A stretch of 64,000 bases of DNA, taken from the NCBI RefSeq assembly GCF_007565055.1, contig NC_044558.1, positions 79,199,444 through 79,263,443 of the forward strand, written 5' to 3'. Below, piece after piece: positions 1 through 11,731 of the stretch. This DNA is from Rhinopithecus roxellana. Lineage: Eukaryota; Chordata; Mammalia; Primates; Cercopithecidae. The position numbers and the translations under genes were made by a program. The notes under the pieces were generated by a model. That model was given only the letters and a program-made list of their open reading frames with translations, was not told the DNA's origin and did not search any database. How positions within the stretch are numbered: position 1 is the stretch's first letter; every line of letters begins with the position of its first letter.

Positions 1-2445
1 AGTTTTTCAGCCCACATGTCCCTCCTTCCCTCTCCCCTCTAATAGTCCCCAGTGTCTATTGTTTCCATCTTTATGTCCATGTATACTCAATGTTTAGCTC
101 CCACTTATAAGTGAGACCATGTGGTATGTGGTTGTCTGTTCCTGCATTAATTCACTTAGGATAATGGCCTTCAGGCAGCTTCCATGTTGCTGCAAAGGAC
201 ATGATTTTATTCTTTTTAATGGCTGCCTAGAGTTCCATTGTGCAAACGAACCACATTTTCTTTATCAGATCCACTGTTGATGGGCATGTAAGTTGACTCC
301 AGGTCTTTGCTACTGTAAATAGTACAGAAGTAAACATCCAAGTGCATATGTCTTTTTGGTATACACCCAGCAATGGGACTGCTGGGTTAAATGGTAGTTC
401 TGTTTTAGGTTATTTGAGAAATCCTGACACTGCTTTCTACAGTGGCTGAAGTAATTTGCATTCCTACCAACAGTGTGTAAGCATTCCCTTTTCTCTGTAG
501 CCTGGCAAACATATGTTATTTGTTTAACTTTTTAAAAATCACCATTCTGAGATGTTCTTTCATTGTGGATTTGATTTGCCTTTCTCTGATGATTAGCGAT
601 GATGAGCATTTTTTAATATATATTTTTTTAGTGATGATGAGCATTTTTTCATATATTTTTGACCACTTCTATGCCTTCTTTTAAGAAGTGTTTATTCATG
701 TCTATTGCCCATTTAAAAAATTTGATTATTTGTTTTTTGCTTATTAATTTGTTTAAGTTCCTTATAGATTCTGGATATCAGACCTTTGTCAAGTGCACAG
801 TTTTCAAATATTTTCTCCCATTCTGTAGGTTGTCTGTTTACTCTGTTGATAATTTCTTTTGCTGTGCAGAAGCTCTTTAGTTTAGTTAGGTCTCACTTGT
901 TAATTTTTGGTATTGTTGCAATTTTTGTTTTTGTTGCAATAGCTTTCTTCAATTTACTTAGCTATAAGTTCTTAAACTATTCCAAAAAATCAAGAAGGGG
1001 CTCCTCCTTAACTTATTCTGGCAGAGACACAACCACAAAAAGAAGAAAAATTCAAGCCAATATCCCTGATGGACATAGATGCAAAAATCTTCAACAAAAT
1101 GTCAGCAAACCAAATCCAGGAACACATCAAAAAGTTAACTCACTACAATAAAGTAGGCTTTACCCCAGGATGTAAGGTTTGTTCAACATACACAAATCAA
1201 TAAATGTGAATCATGACATAAACAGAATAAAAAACAAAAATCAAATTATCATGTTAATACATGCAGAAAAAGGCTTTAATAAAATCCAACATCTCATCAT
1301 GATAAAAACCCTTAACAGAGTAGGCATCAAAGGAACAGACATCAAAATAGTAAGAACCATCTATGACAAACCTACAGCCAATAACATACAGAACAGACAA
1401 AAACTATAACCATCCACTTGGGAACTGAAATTAGACAAGGATACCCACTCTCATCACTCCTATTCAACACAGTACTGGAAGTCCTAGCCAGAGCAGCTGG
1501 GCAAGAGAAATATATAAAATTCATCCAAATAGAAAAAGAAGAAGTAAAACTATCTCTCTTCATTGATGATATGATTCTATACCCAGAAAACCCTAAAGTC
1601 TCTCCCAAAGGCTCATACAACTGATAAGGAAATTCAACAACGTTTCAAGATACAAAATCAACATACAAAAACCTGTGGCATTTCCATACACCAATAATGT
1701 TCCAGATGACAGCCAAATCAAGAACACAATCACATTTAAAATAGCCACAAAAAATGAAGTACCTAGGTATTTATTTAACCAAGGAGGTGAAAGATCTCTA
1801 CAAGAAGAACTACAAAATACTCTTGAAAGAAAGCAGAGATGACACAAATAAATGGAAAAATATCTTATACTCATGGATTGGAAAAATCAACATTATTTGA
1901 ATAGACATATTTCCCAAAGTAATTCACAGATTCAATGCTATTTCTATCAAAATACCAATGCCATTTTTTCATAGAATTAGAAAAAAACTATTTTAAAATT
2001 CACATGGAACCGAAAAAGCCAGAATAGCAAAAGCATCCTAAACAAAAATAACAAAGCTGTAAGCATCACATCACCCAACTTCAGACTATACTATAAGGCT
2101 AAAATAACCAAAACGGCATGGTACGGGTAAAAAATAGACACACAGGCCTATGGAACAGCATAAAGAACCCAGAAATAAAGCTGAATGCCTACAGCCATCT
2201 GACCTTCAACCAAGTCAACAAAAATATGCAATGGGGAAAGGACTCCTTATTCAATAAATAGTGCTAGAATAATTGGCTTGGCTAGGCACATGCAAGAAAA
2301 TAAAACTGGACCCCTACCTTTCACCATATACAAAAATTAACTCAATATATACTAAAGATTTAAATGTAAGACCTCAGACTAAAAGAATCCTAGAAGAAAA
2401 CCTAGGAAATACCCTTCTCCACATTGGCTTTGATAAAGACACTTT
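1..2445 (-). mobile_element. L1 with 5' inversion (twin-primed), 3' end outside the window
   Basis: Positions 1 to about 960 read, on the minus strand, as the L1 3' UTR and the end of ORF2. From about 970 to 2445 the plus strand instead reads ORF2 from the start of the reverse transcriptase region (an 'RDTTTKRRK' stretch, then a degenerate 'IDDM' catalytic box near 1564) to the region just before the point where the minus-strand part begins. The two arms are therefore consecutive parts of one L1 placed head to head, with only a few tens of bases lost at the joint. This is the known signature of twin priming. Many stops and frameshifts make both arms dead. The poly(A) tail should lie to the left of the window. 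Confidence 0.85.
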
Positions 2446-2960
2446 GTTACTTAACATATTTATTTGGGATAGGCGGTCTTCGAGAAAGTTAAGACAATCC
2501 TTCAGGGAGTTAAAGAAATGAAAATTAAGAGGGCTGTTGGAATCTGTGTTATTTTCTTATCACTGTAGCTTTGTCCATAAGTGGCAGTGCTATTTCAATT
2601 GCAAATTAAATCCAAACAGCAGTTGACAAGATGTAATTAGGAAAGAATGAATAAAGGACATGAATAGAAATGATCATTTTCTGCTAGCTGTCTGTTCACT
2701 TGACAATAGAAGTAGAAGAGAGACTTGCTTTTGTTTAATGAGTGTGCTGTGTAATCTGAACGTTTCCTTTGCTTTATAATCCTGTGGTATTCTTAGCTTA
2801 CTATGATTTATATTTCCTCCAGTTCTTACAGCCAGGAATATCTTCTGAGCATTCATATTCTCTGAGTGATATACATCAGTGAAAAGCCATTAAATTATCA
2901 AATCCCCTGCATATTTAGGGAACAACATGACTTAATCAGAGGTGTTATCTCTCCTCTTGC
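2446..2960. other. Unique-looking sequence, nothing recognised
   Basis: AT-rich sequence between the inverted L1 and a T-rich stretch. No repeat, RNA gene or convincing coding frame was seen. Confidence 0.5.
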
Positions 2961-2973
2961 CTCTATTGGTACA

Positions 2974-3018
2974 TTTTTTTTTTTTTTGGCAGGTTTTTAT
3001 TTATTTATTTATTTTTGA
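2974..3018. repeat. T-rich and (TTTA)n low-complexity tract
   Basis: A run of about 13 T is followed, after a short interruption, by four TTTA-type units. Confidence 0.8.
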
Positions 3019-3299
3019 ATCGTAGGTTTTTATTTGTGATATTCCTTTGTATGTCCCTTAATTCCTAATATAAGTAGATTTATATTCAATTATTTTCCAA
3101 GTTTTAGAAAATATTTAGAAAAAAAACAGAGGACACATTTTTATCTTTGACAATATCTTTAAACTCAGATCTTACTTAAAACACATCATTTTGTGGACAA
3201 TTCAAGAGCAGAAAAGTTAAACAAATAAAAAGTCCCTGAAATAAACAACCTCACCATTCACCAGGAGCTGTGTTCAGTGGAAAATTGTACTGTTCTATT

Positions 3300-3562
3300 T
3301 ATGTGGTAGGTAAAAGAATGTGTACCAGAGTTCAAACCATGATTCTGTTCCTTACCATTTGTGTTAATCACAGGATAAATGACTTAACTTTGCTGTGCAT
3401 CCCTACTATATCCCGTATAGAGTTTTCCGTCTATAAAATGGGATTCATAATAGTAGTTAACTCAAGGTGGTGCTGTGAGGATTAAACACGTTAAAACACA
3501 TGAATCACTGACAACAGTGCCTGGCACATTAGCACATAATAAGTGCCCAATCAGTATAAAGC
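3300..3562 (+). repeat. MIR SINE
   Basis: Diverged MIR in sense orientation. Recognisable parts are the core ('aaaatgggattcataatagtag'-like segment near 3435), 'gtgaggattaaac' at 3474-3486, and the tail 'acagtgcctggcaca' near 3515 followed by a 'caatcagtataaa' form of the 3' end. Confidence 0.75.
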
Positions 3563-3589
3563 ATCATTGATATTATGTGCAAAGGTGAT

Positions 3590-3890
3590 GCTAGTGGTTT
3601 GGATGTTTGTCTACCCAAACCTCACGTTGAAATTTGATCCCAATGTTGGAGGTATGGTCTAATGGGATGTGTTTGGGTCATAGGGGTAGATCTTCGTGAA
3701 CAGATTAATGCCACGTCTGTGGGAATTCGGGAGTGAGTGACTTCTCACTCTATTAGTTCCCTTAAGAGCTGGTTGTTAAAAAGGAGCCTGGAACCTCCCT
3801 CACTTTCCTCCCTCTCTCGCCATGTGATCGCTGCACAAACTGGCAGCCCCTCACTCTCTGATATAAGTGGAAGCTCATGGTTCTGCAGGT
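3590..3890 (+). mobile_element. MST-type MaLR LTR fragment
   Basis: Resembles the 5' two thirds of an MST LTR: 'acgttgaaatttgatccc' near 3623, 'aatgttggaggt' near 3641, 'agagctggttgttaaaa' near 3765 and 'cgccatgtgat' near 3819. The 3' part, with the poly(A) region, is not recognisable. Confidence 0.65.
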
Positions 3891-4309
3891 TGACGTCTTC
3901 TTGCAAAACCTGAAGTTGTACTGAAGAACTGAAGCCAACCTAACTCTAAAACCTTTTCATTTATCCATATCTAGGGATATCAGTTTCTAGGGTAAATATG
4001 CTTTCCTAATGGAAAACATGGACCTCTTTAGAATCAGAAATCTCATCTGTACCTGAATTCAACCCCCAAATCCTGAATTTGAATTGATGATCTAAAAGAA
4101 CAAGATTTTCAGGAGATCTTGGGAGGAAGTGAGTCTATTTTGCACCAGGGAGGAGCATAAATAATCTTTGGTCCAAGGTGCTCATTGAGTGTGCGCTGCA
4201 TTTAGTGACCAGCTTGTCACAAATAAAATGTGTCAAAAGTTATAGTGTCATTGGGATTCAGAGATAAACATCCCTGTGACATCTTCCTCTCTCTTTCAAA
4301 TCATTCACG

Positions 4310-4660
4310 TTGCAGGCAGTCAGCTGCCACGTCATGAAAACTTTTAAGTGATCCTATGAAGAGGCCCAAGGGGTGAGGAACTGAGACCTCATGATAACAT
4401 TCAGCATGAATTTAGCTGTGGGAGCCAATCACACTGGAAGCGGATTTTGTAGCCCCAGGCAAGACTGGAGATGACTGAAGCTTTTGTGAACATCTTCACT
4501 GCAATATCATTACATACCCTGAGCCTGAGTCAGACAGTTGAACCTTTCCCAGATTCCTGACCCTCAGAAACTCTATTTTAATAAATTCTTATTTTTCTAC
4601 ATTGCTAAGTTGTAGAGTGATTTGTATATAGCAACGGGTCATTGGCACAATGAGACACTC
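4310..4660 (+). mobile_element. MLT1-type MaLR LTR
   Basis: Matches the 3' two thirds of an MLT1 LTR: 'gaagaggcccaag' near 4360, 'ggaagcggattttgtagcc' near 4437, 'attcctgaccctcagaaac' near 4553, an 'aataaat' region near 4580 and 'gctaagttgtagagtgattt' near 4604. Diverged and partial at the 5' end. Confidence 0.7.
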
Positions 4661-6240
4661 AGTAGGCATTTGGTCACATAAAGTATGCCTCAAATAGTTT
4701 GCAAATGCCTCCGGAGGTTTGCCGTGGTTCCCCCAACATGGTAGGTTTTCTATCAGGATTTGATGACTGACTGTGTTCGGCCTAAAAAAAAAAATCTAGG
4801 GAATTTTCATGGGAAACTGAATGGATAGCTGTGATTCTTTGCCTATCCATTTTCTCAGTTTTTCCCGAGGATGGACTCTCAAGTGAGTTGAACTCTCAGT
4901 TCCACATATGGATATGCAGCACAGGTCTAGCCAGTGGACATATTTCATGTTATGTCCACAGTGTTACTGATTCAGAAATAGGCACTACACCCCAGTCTGT
5001 TTAATCAGGTAATTCTTGGTGCATTGACAGAGAACAAACACTGGCTTCTCACTGGACTAGAAGCTAGAAAAATATGAACCCTGAACCTGTGGGAACTCTC
5101 CACACAGAAGGAGCCTGACTGGGGATAAAGACTACACAGAGGGCATCAGTATTGAGAAACAGAGAAAACAGGTCCTAGAGAAGGCTGCAGTCCAACTTTG
5201 CAATAAACTTTAAAAGCTCTCTTCAGGTACATGATCCAGTTAATTTCATTTTTGGCTTAAAATTTGATTTGTGCTTTCATTATTTGTAATCAAAAATGTT
5301 TAACTAATACAGGTTGTGTTCTAGGCCTGCCAGGCCATTGTTCCCTACCCAACTGTCTACATCTTCTCTACTTAAATCTTCACTGATGTCTTTAACTCAT
5401 TTAAGGTGCTCAAAATATCCTCTTTAGAGCACCCCATTCAGAAAACACCACCTGCCATCTTACCCTTTCTGTAAATCCAACCCTTTGGGAAATCTTGGGC
5501 AGTGAGCTTTTTTCTAGTTGCTGTGTTCTAACCCAGGCTATGCAGATGTTATTTCAATGCCAATGATTTTTGCCCTATTTAGGAGCAGTTTGCTACACAT
5601 TTCTAAGCAAGCAGCAGGACAACTTTAAATTTCCATATGACAGCTCATCCATCACATGTTGCCTTAAGCACTCATAAGCCAGGTCCACAAAGTGCTTTCC
5701 CCGGGCCAGGAAGACTTAAGCATATTAATGTTTTTATTAAGTCTTTAGCATTTCATTGTTGCCTAGTCCAGCTGAAGTCAGAGGCCTGGGCATTTCATTA
5801 TCACATACATAAGTTGGTGGGCACTCTCTCTGTGCCATTATAGATCCATTTATGTTTCTTTTTCAAGAATGAAAGGAATTCAGTACTTGCTAATGATGCA
5901 TGACAGTCTTCTGCAGTCCTGAAAGCCACAATTTATTGACAAATGATATAATTAGTGACCCATAAATGCATAAGACCATCATTTTTAGAAAAAGAGACAT
6001 GAAAAGATGACCACTCTTGAAATCCATGCTTTTATCCTTCCTGTGATGACCTTCAAAGAAACTTGACAATGAGAAGACAACATGCCTTTCAGGTGATGTG
6101 GTTGAAAACAATAGCATGTATAAATATTAGAAAAGCTCATTATCAACCAACTGACCCCACCCGTGGGGAAGCAATAGGAATGGCATTTTGTTACTGTTTA
6201 TGAGATGTTCCTCCCACCATGTTGGACACAAACTCAAAGG
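4661..6240. other. Unique-looking sequence, nothing recognised
   Basis: About 1.6 kb with no repeat family or coding region that I can support. Short frames near 5637-5843 (plus) and 5890-6117 (minus) have no recognisable product. Confidence 0.45.
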
Positions 6241-6261
6241 AAGATGAAGCCATCATGCACA

Positions 6262-6475
6262 GGGGTATGAATGGAGGCTCAGAGCCAGCAGGCTGAGTGG
6301 AAACCCGAGCTCCACCACCCACCAGCTGTGTAACCTTTAGGAAGTTACTTACCCTCTAATACCTCTGATTTTTCATGTATAAAATTCAGGTAAAAGCCTT
6401 ACCTACCTTAAAGTCTTACATGAGGCAGACATATGTCAATGCTACTAATGTGCTTGGCCAATAATAAAAGTTAGC
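6262..6475 (+). repeat. MIR SINE
   Basis: Sense MIR: 'cagctgtgtaacctttaggaag' region near 6324 (the usual 'ctgtgtgaccttgggcaag'), a spaced 'ttacttaccctctaatacctc' equivalent, then 'gtataaaattcaggtaa'. Diverged. Confidence 0.65.
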
Positions 6476-6620
6476 TCCCTTAGCTACAACAGCTAAGTAA
6501 ATGACTAGGGCAGAAGCCATATGCATTCCATTTTTGTAACATCCTAAGCCCCATAAGCACTACACTGAACACAATATGTGGTCAGTGAATGTTTTTGGGA
6601 AAAAATGCTTCCCATGAGGA

Positions 6621-6627
6621 CAAAAAC

Positions 6628-6659
<32 letters not shown>
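6621..6659. repeat. (AAAAC)n microsatellite
   Basis: Seven or so AAAAC/AAAAAC units in a row. Confidence 0.9.
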
Positions 6660-6825
6660 CCCTAGATCTAAGTATGCAATTCCAAGTCTCCACCCAATAA
6701 AAACCCATTTGACTGTAGAGAGCTCCTTCTTTCTTTGATTTCCTCCATCGAAAAGGAATTCACAGGAGATGCTCCAGAAAGTTATGGAACAATTTAGGCA
6801 ACCACATATTCCATTATTGGACCAA

Positions 6826-6925
6826 CTTCTTTCCTTCCTCCCCTCCCTCCTTCCCCCTTCCCTCTTTCCCTCCTTTCCTCTTTCCCTCCTTCCTTCCTTC
6901 TTTCCCTCCTTCCTTTTCTCTTCCT
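6826..6925. repeat. Polypyrimidine (CTTCC/CCTT)n tract
   Basis: About 100 bases almost entirely C and T on the plus strand, made of imperfect cttcc and tccc units. It produces a Lys/Arg/Glu/Gly-rich frame on the minus strand that is not a protein-coding gene. Confidence 0.9.
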
Positions 6926-7467
6926 TATTTCTTCCAACTATGTCCACTGTGTACTTACAGCATCCCAGGCACTCTACTAAGCAATGGGAAATCCACTGTT
7001 TCATAAAAACACAGTCCTAGAACCCATGAAGCTTCCAATCAATTAGCAACTAAAACTTATAGATATACATATGAATACCTACATAGACATATGACAGATT
7101 AAACATTGTGCTGTCTTTTTACAAATACTGTATGACTTGATTCTTGCCTCTTGAGAATGAATTACACACATATTTAACACATAAACATTCAATTATATGT
7201 GCTGAGAATAAAAGATCATAAGAAAAAATTAAAACCTATCTATGATGCCTTTGATACCCCTTTTAAACTAGACTTTGAGTTTAGGACCCAGAGAGTTTAG
7301 CAACAGCCAAATGCAAGAGAAAAAAGAAAATTAATTCTTGAATGTTGAGTTTCGAAGAGCCCGAGTCCTTGTGATTTAAGTTTAATTTACGGAATTTCAA
7401 AGGGTCATTTTCATTAGTGAAAAAGTCTGCCTCACGAACGCTGATTTAGAACTAATCTCTGCATACA

Positions 7468-7600
7468 GTACAATTCCATTAGACCATTACCATCTCCATA
7501 TTACACACAAGGAAATTAAGGCACCAAGAGCTAACAACTTGCCAAAGATCAAACAGCTACAAAGTAGTGATGCCACATTTTAACCAAAGACTGAAAAAGT
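7468..7600 (-). repeat. Possible MIR SINE, antisense
   Basis: A stretch like 'acaaggaaattaaggcacc' followed by 'acttgccaaagatcaaacagct' is the antisense MIR core ('gaggaaactgaggc...cttgcccaaggtcacacagct'). Weak beyond that. Confidence 0.55.
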
Positions 7601-9427
7601 TGGCCATTGTAAGATACTGATTCGGAAATACTTATTTCTTTATAATGAGCAAGAATTGGTTTCCTTACACTTTCCACTTTAGAGATCCAGAGAAAAGAAC
7701 AAATTTCTGTAGTCCATGCAGCAGCCCTTTCAATACTTAAGAAAAGGCCATCATGCCTCCTACTTTGTGTTAGCCCTGGGACGTTTCTCTTTCTCTTCAT
7801 GAGGTTAAGCACTTGCACTTCCTTCAATTTTTCATACTGTAATGTAATTTCTAGGTCCTTCAGCACCCTGAAATCTTACCCTCTGGCAGAACATGTGTCA
7901 ATTTCCCAGTGTTACTCTTAGGACCCAGAGTGCCACGGAATTCTAGGACAGAGTGACAAAGTGAGGTCTGTCATTTGTTGCCCACTTTGTGTACAGACCA
8001 GTATACATTCATTTTTCACTTTATTTTGTGAACTCTAATATTAAAAATCAAGAGGCTATGTGTGATGGGAAGTGGCTTGTGCCCTTCAACCTTAATACCA
8101 GAGACACAGGAGAGAGTCGTGGGGACTGAGGTCAGTTGGAGACCACAAGCACCATATAACAGTTAGTTGCCACTCAGTCCCAGCTGATGTTAACCAGGCA
8201 GGAATGTGAGCCTAGCTTTAAGCTTTTCAAGAACAACAGAAATCCAGTTTCCTACTCAATATTGCCTATTTTTTATATCTTATATGCAGCAGGTAATTTA
8301 AGTTTTAAATTCTATGTCCAATATCAAATATAATCAAACAATTATATGCTAACATGGCTTTCAGTTGAGTTGCTAGTTGTATTTTGACCTCTTTTCTAGA
8401 AAACAGGCACCATTTGTTGCTGTTAAATACCACATTAGTACTTTGGGAAGCCTCATTTAGCAACTGACATATATGGAGTCTATTATTGATAAAATTATCC
8501 AAGGCTTTTCTTCATAGACCTTGCTTTTAGGCTACATTTCCCGAATCATACACTTGTAAAGGGGGTTTTGTTTGTTTGTTTATTTATTTATTTATATGGA
8601 TGTACGTTATTTTTGAAAATGCATTTAGATATAAATATAGAACTTTACATTTATTTCTTCTAATCTTGTTACATCAGGTCCAAAGTTCCAGCCTATCAAA
8701 ATCTTTTTTCCTCCTTTCAGATTCTGTGTCCTAACAACTTCCCCATTTCAGTGTAGGTAACTTGGGGACATAAAGAAGCTAGCAAATTCTGTGTTTGGAA
8801 TGCCATAATTTAAATTTTCCTCTAGGTTACACTTTCTCTTTTGGGTAAGTCAGGGTCTCAACACAGAGTTTCTCCAATGTGTAAATATTATGCAGATATT
8901 CCGTAAGAGTCTTGACTGTTCCTTGAAAATACGTCTCTGTGGATCACATAGTTTTCGGGACCTTGGTGGAAATCAAGAGTTCGTAGGCTGGCGTCTGTCT
9001 GCAGGGTGCTCATGAGTCCTGTGCACCTTTGGAGGTGTCTTTGGGATGAATGCAGAGGTTGCTATGAAGATGAGAACAACTGTGCAGAGGACTGTTCATC
9101 TCAGAGTCGTACAGTTTATCATTAATGTGGATAGTGTATTTCAGCTAATTAACTATATCCCTGCATTTTACACAAGCCCCCTACAGAACTTGGCTTTTCC
9201 CAGAAAAGTATTAGAGCAGCTGTGAGCATGGTCACCTGAGATTCCACATGTAATCACTGATCATGTCTGATTAAGAGGAGGGTTCCATCTTCATTCAGTT
9301 ACAAGAGTAACTGTGACGCATGTAACTACCATCTTCCTAAGATTTATCTATGGAGCTGGGCACAGGATGGCTTCAGTACGTTTCTGTGGAGAGACAAGGT
9401 GGTATAATGCAATAATGGAATGCAATC
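7601..9427. other. Mostly unique sequence with a short TTTG/TTTA tract
   Basis: No repeat or gene recognised except a (TTTG)n(TTTA)n run at about 8563-8595. A 105-codon minus-strand frame at 7549-7866 has no recognisable motif. Confidence 0.45.
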
Positions 9428-9787
9428 TGATATGGTTTGGTCCCACCCAAATTTCATCTTGAACTGTAGCTCCCATAATTCCTACGTGTTATGGGAGAGA
9501 CCTGGTGGGAGATAAATGAATCAGGGGGTTGGTTTCCCCCATATTGTTCTCGTGGTAGTGAATAAGTCTCACGCAATCTGATGATTTTACAAGGGGTTTC
9601 TCCTTTCACTTGCCTCTCATTCTCTCTTGTCTGCAGCCATGTAAGATATGCCTTTCACCTTCCACCATGATTGTGGGGGAGACCTCTCCAGCCATGTGAA
9701 ATTGTTAGTCCATTAAAATTATTTTTCTTTACAAATTATCAAGTCTCAGCTATGTCTTTATTGGCAGCATGAAAATTGACTAACACA
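9428..9787 (+). mobile_element. THE1 5' LTR
   Basis: Starts with TGATATGGTTTGG and ends in ctaacaca, the canonical MaLR LTR ends. Internally it holds 'agctcccataattcc', 'gaataagtctcacg', 'gccatgtaagatatgcctt' and 'caagtctcagctatgtct', all THE1 landmarks. It is directly followed by THE1 internal sequence. Confidence 0.92.
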
Positions 9788-11372
9788 GTAAATTGGTAGC
9801 AATAGAGTGGGACACTGCTGTAAAGATATCCAAAAATGTGGAAGCGACTTTGGAACTGGGTAACAGGCAGAGGTTGGAACAGTTTGGGGGGCTCAGAAGA
9901 AGACAGGAAAATGTGGGAAAGTTTGGAACTTTCGAGGGACTCGTTGAATGGCTTTGACAAAAACCATGATGATAATATAGACAATGAAATCCAGGCTGAG
10001 GTGGTCTCAGATGGAGATGAGAAACTTGTTGGGAACTGGAGGAAAGGTGACTCTTGCTATGGTTTAGCAAAGACACTAGTGACATTTTGCCCCCACCCTA
10101 GATATATGTGGAACCTTGAACTTGAGAGAGATGATGTAGGGCATCTGGTGGAAGAAATTTCTAGGCAACAAAATATTCAAGAGGTGAGTTGAATGTTGTT
10201 AAAAGCATTCAGTTTTAAAAGGGAAACATAAAAGTTTGGAAAATGTGCAGCCTTATGATGTGATAGAAAAGAAATATCCATTTTCTGAGGAGAAATTCAA
10301 GTTGACTGCAGAAATTTGCATGAGTAACGAGAAGACAAATGTTCATCACAAAGCAATGGGGAAAATGTCTCCAAGGCATGTCAGAGACCTTTGCAGCAGC
10401 ACCTCCCATCACAGGCCTGGAGGCCTAGGAGGAAAACAATGGCTTTGTGGGCCAGGACCAGTGCCCCCCCTGCTGTGTGCAGCCTAGCAACTCAGCACCC
10501 TGAGTCCCAGCCACTCTAGCCATGGCTAAAAGGGGTGAAGGTACAGCTCAGGCCATGGCTTCAGAGGGCACAAGCCCCAAGCCTTAATACTCCACATGGT
10601 ATTAAGCCTGCAAGTGCACAGAAGTCAAGAATTGATGTTTGGGAACTTCCACCTATATTTCACAGGCTGTATGGAAATGCCTGGATGTCAAGCCAGAAGT
10701 TTGCTGCACAAGCAGGGCTCTCATGGAGAGAACCTCTGCTAGGGCATTGAGGAAGGGAAATATGGGGTTGAAGCCCCCACACAGAGTCCCCACTGGAGCA
10801 CTGCCAAGTGGAGCTGTGAGAAAAGCACCACTGCCCTCCAGATTCCAGAATGGTAGCTCCATTGACAGCTTGTAGCATGAGCCTGGAAAAGCTGCAGACA
10901 CTCAGTGCCAGCCTGTAAAAGCTGCCAGAAGGGGGGCTGTACCCTGCAAAGTCATGGGGGCAGAGCTGCCCAAGACCATGGGAACCCACCTCTTGCATCA
11001 GCATGACCTCAATGTGAGACATAGAGTCAAAGGAGATCATTTGGAAACTTTAAGATTTGACTGCTCCACTGGATTTTGGACTTGAATGGGGGCCTTTAGC
11101 CCCTTTGTTTTGGCCGATTTCTCCCATATAGAACAGATGTATTTACTTAATGCCTGTACCCCCATTGTATCTAGGTATCTAGGAAATAACTAACTTGCTT
11201 TTGATTTTACAGGTTCATAGGCAGTAGGAACTTGCCTCATCTCAGTTGAGACTTTGGACTGTGGACATTTGAGTTAATGCTGAAATGCGTTAAGACTTTG
11301 GGGGACTGTTAGAAAGGCATGATTGGTTTTGAAATGTGAAAACATGCCATTTGGGAGGGGCCAGTGGTGGAA
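9788..11372 (+). mobile_element. THE1 internal region
   Basis: About 1.58 kb between two THE1 LTRs, the length I expect for THE1-int. It begins 'gtaaattggtagcaatag', contains 'tggaagcgactttggaact' near 9838, 'gatggagatgagaaacttg' near 10011 and 'tttctgaggagaaattcaag' near 10282. MaLR internal regions descend from a gag-like segment but lack a polymerase; here only short broken frames remain (for example 9836-10192), so nothing is likely to be translated as a functional product. Confidence 0.9.
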
Positions 11373-11731
11373 TGATATGGTTTGGCTGTGTCCCCACCCA
11401 AATCTCATCTCAAATTGTAGCTTTCATAATTCCCATTGTTGTGGGAAGGACCCTGTAGGAGATACTTGAATCATGGAGGTGGTTCCCCCATACTGTTCTC
11501 ATGGTAATGAGTAAGTCTCACAAGATCTGATGATTTTATAAGGGGTTTCCCATGTCTTTTGGCTCTCATTCTTTCTTGCCTGCTGCCATGTAAGATGTGC
11601 CTTTCACCTTCCACCATGATTATGAGGCCTCCCTAGCCAGGTGGAACTGTGAGTCCATTAAACCTCTTTCTTTTATAAATTACCCAGTCTCAGGTATGAC
11701 GTTATCAGGAGTGTGAAAACAGACTAATACA
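11373..11731 (+). mobile_element. THE1 3' LTR
   Basis: Second LTR of the same element: TGATATGGTTTGGC at the start, 'cccaaatctcatct', 'aattcccat', 'aagtctcacaagatctgat' and the terminal 'gactaataca'. The 5 bp outside the two LTRs (caatc on the left, cagcc on the right) match at 3 of 5 positions, so a decayed target duplication is possible but not proven. Confidence 0.92.

Noticed and set aside
6582..7020. 140-codon minus-strand frame and 83-codon plus-strand frame
   Set aside because: Both are driven by the CT-rich tract at 6826-6925.
9423..9427. Five-base flank 'caatc' as a THE1 target duplication with 'cagcc' at 11732-11736
   Set aside because: Only three of five bases match, too weak to claim.
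9836..10192. 118-codon frame as a viral gag-like gene
   Set aside because: It lies in the THE1 internal region, which is short and degenerate; no complete retroviral protein is present.
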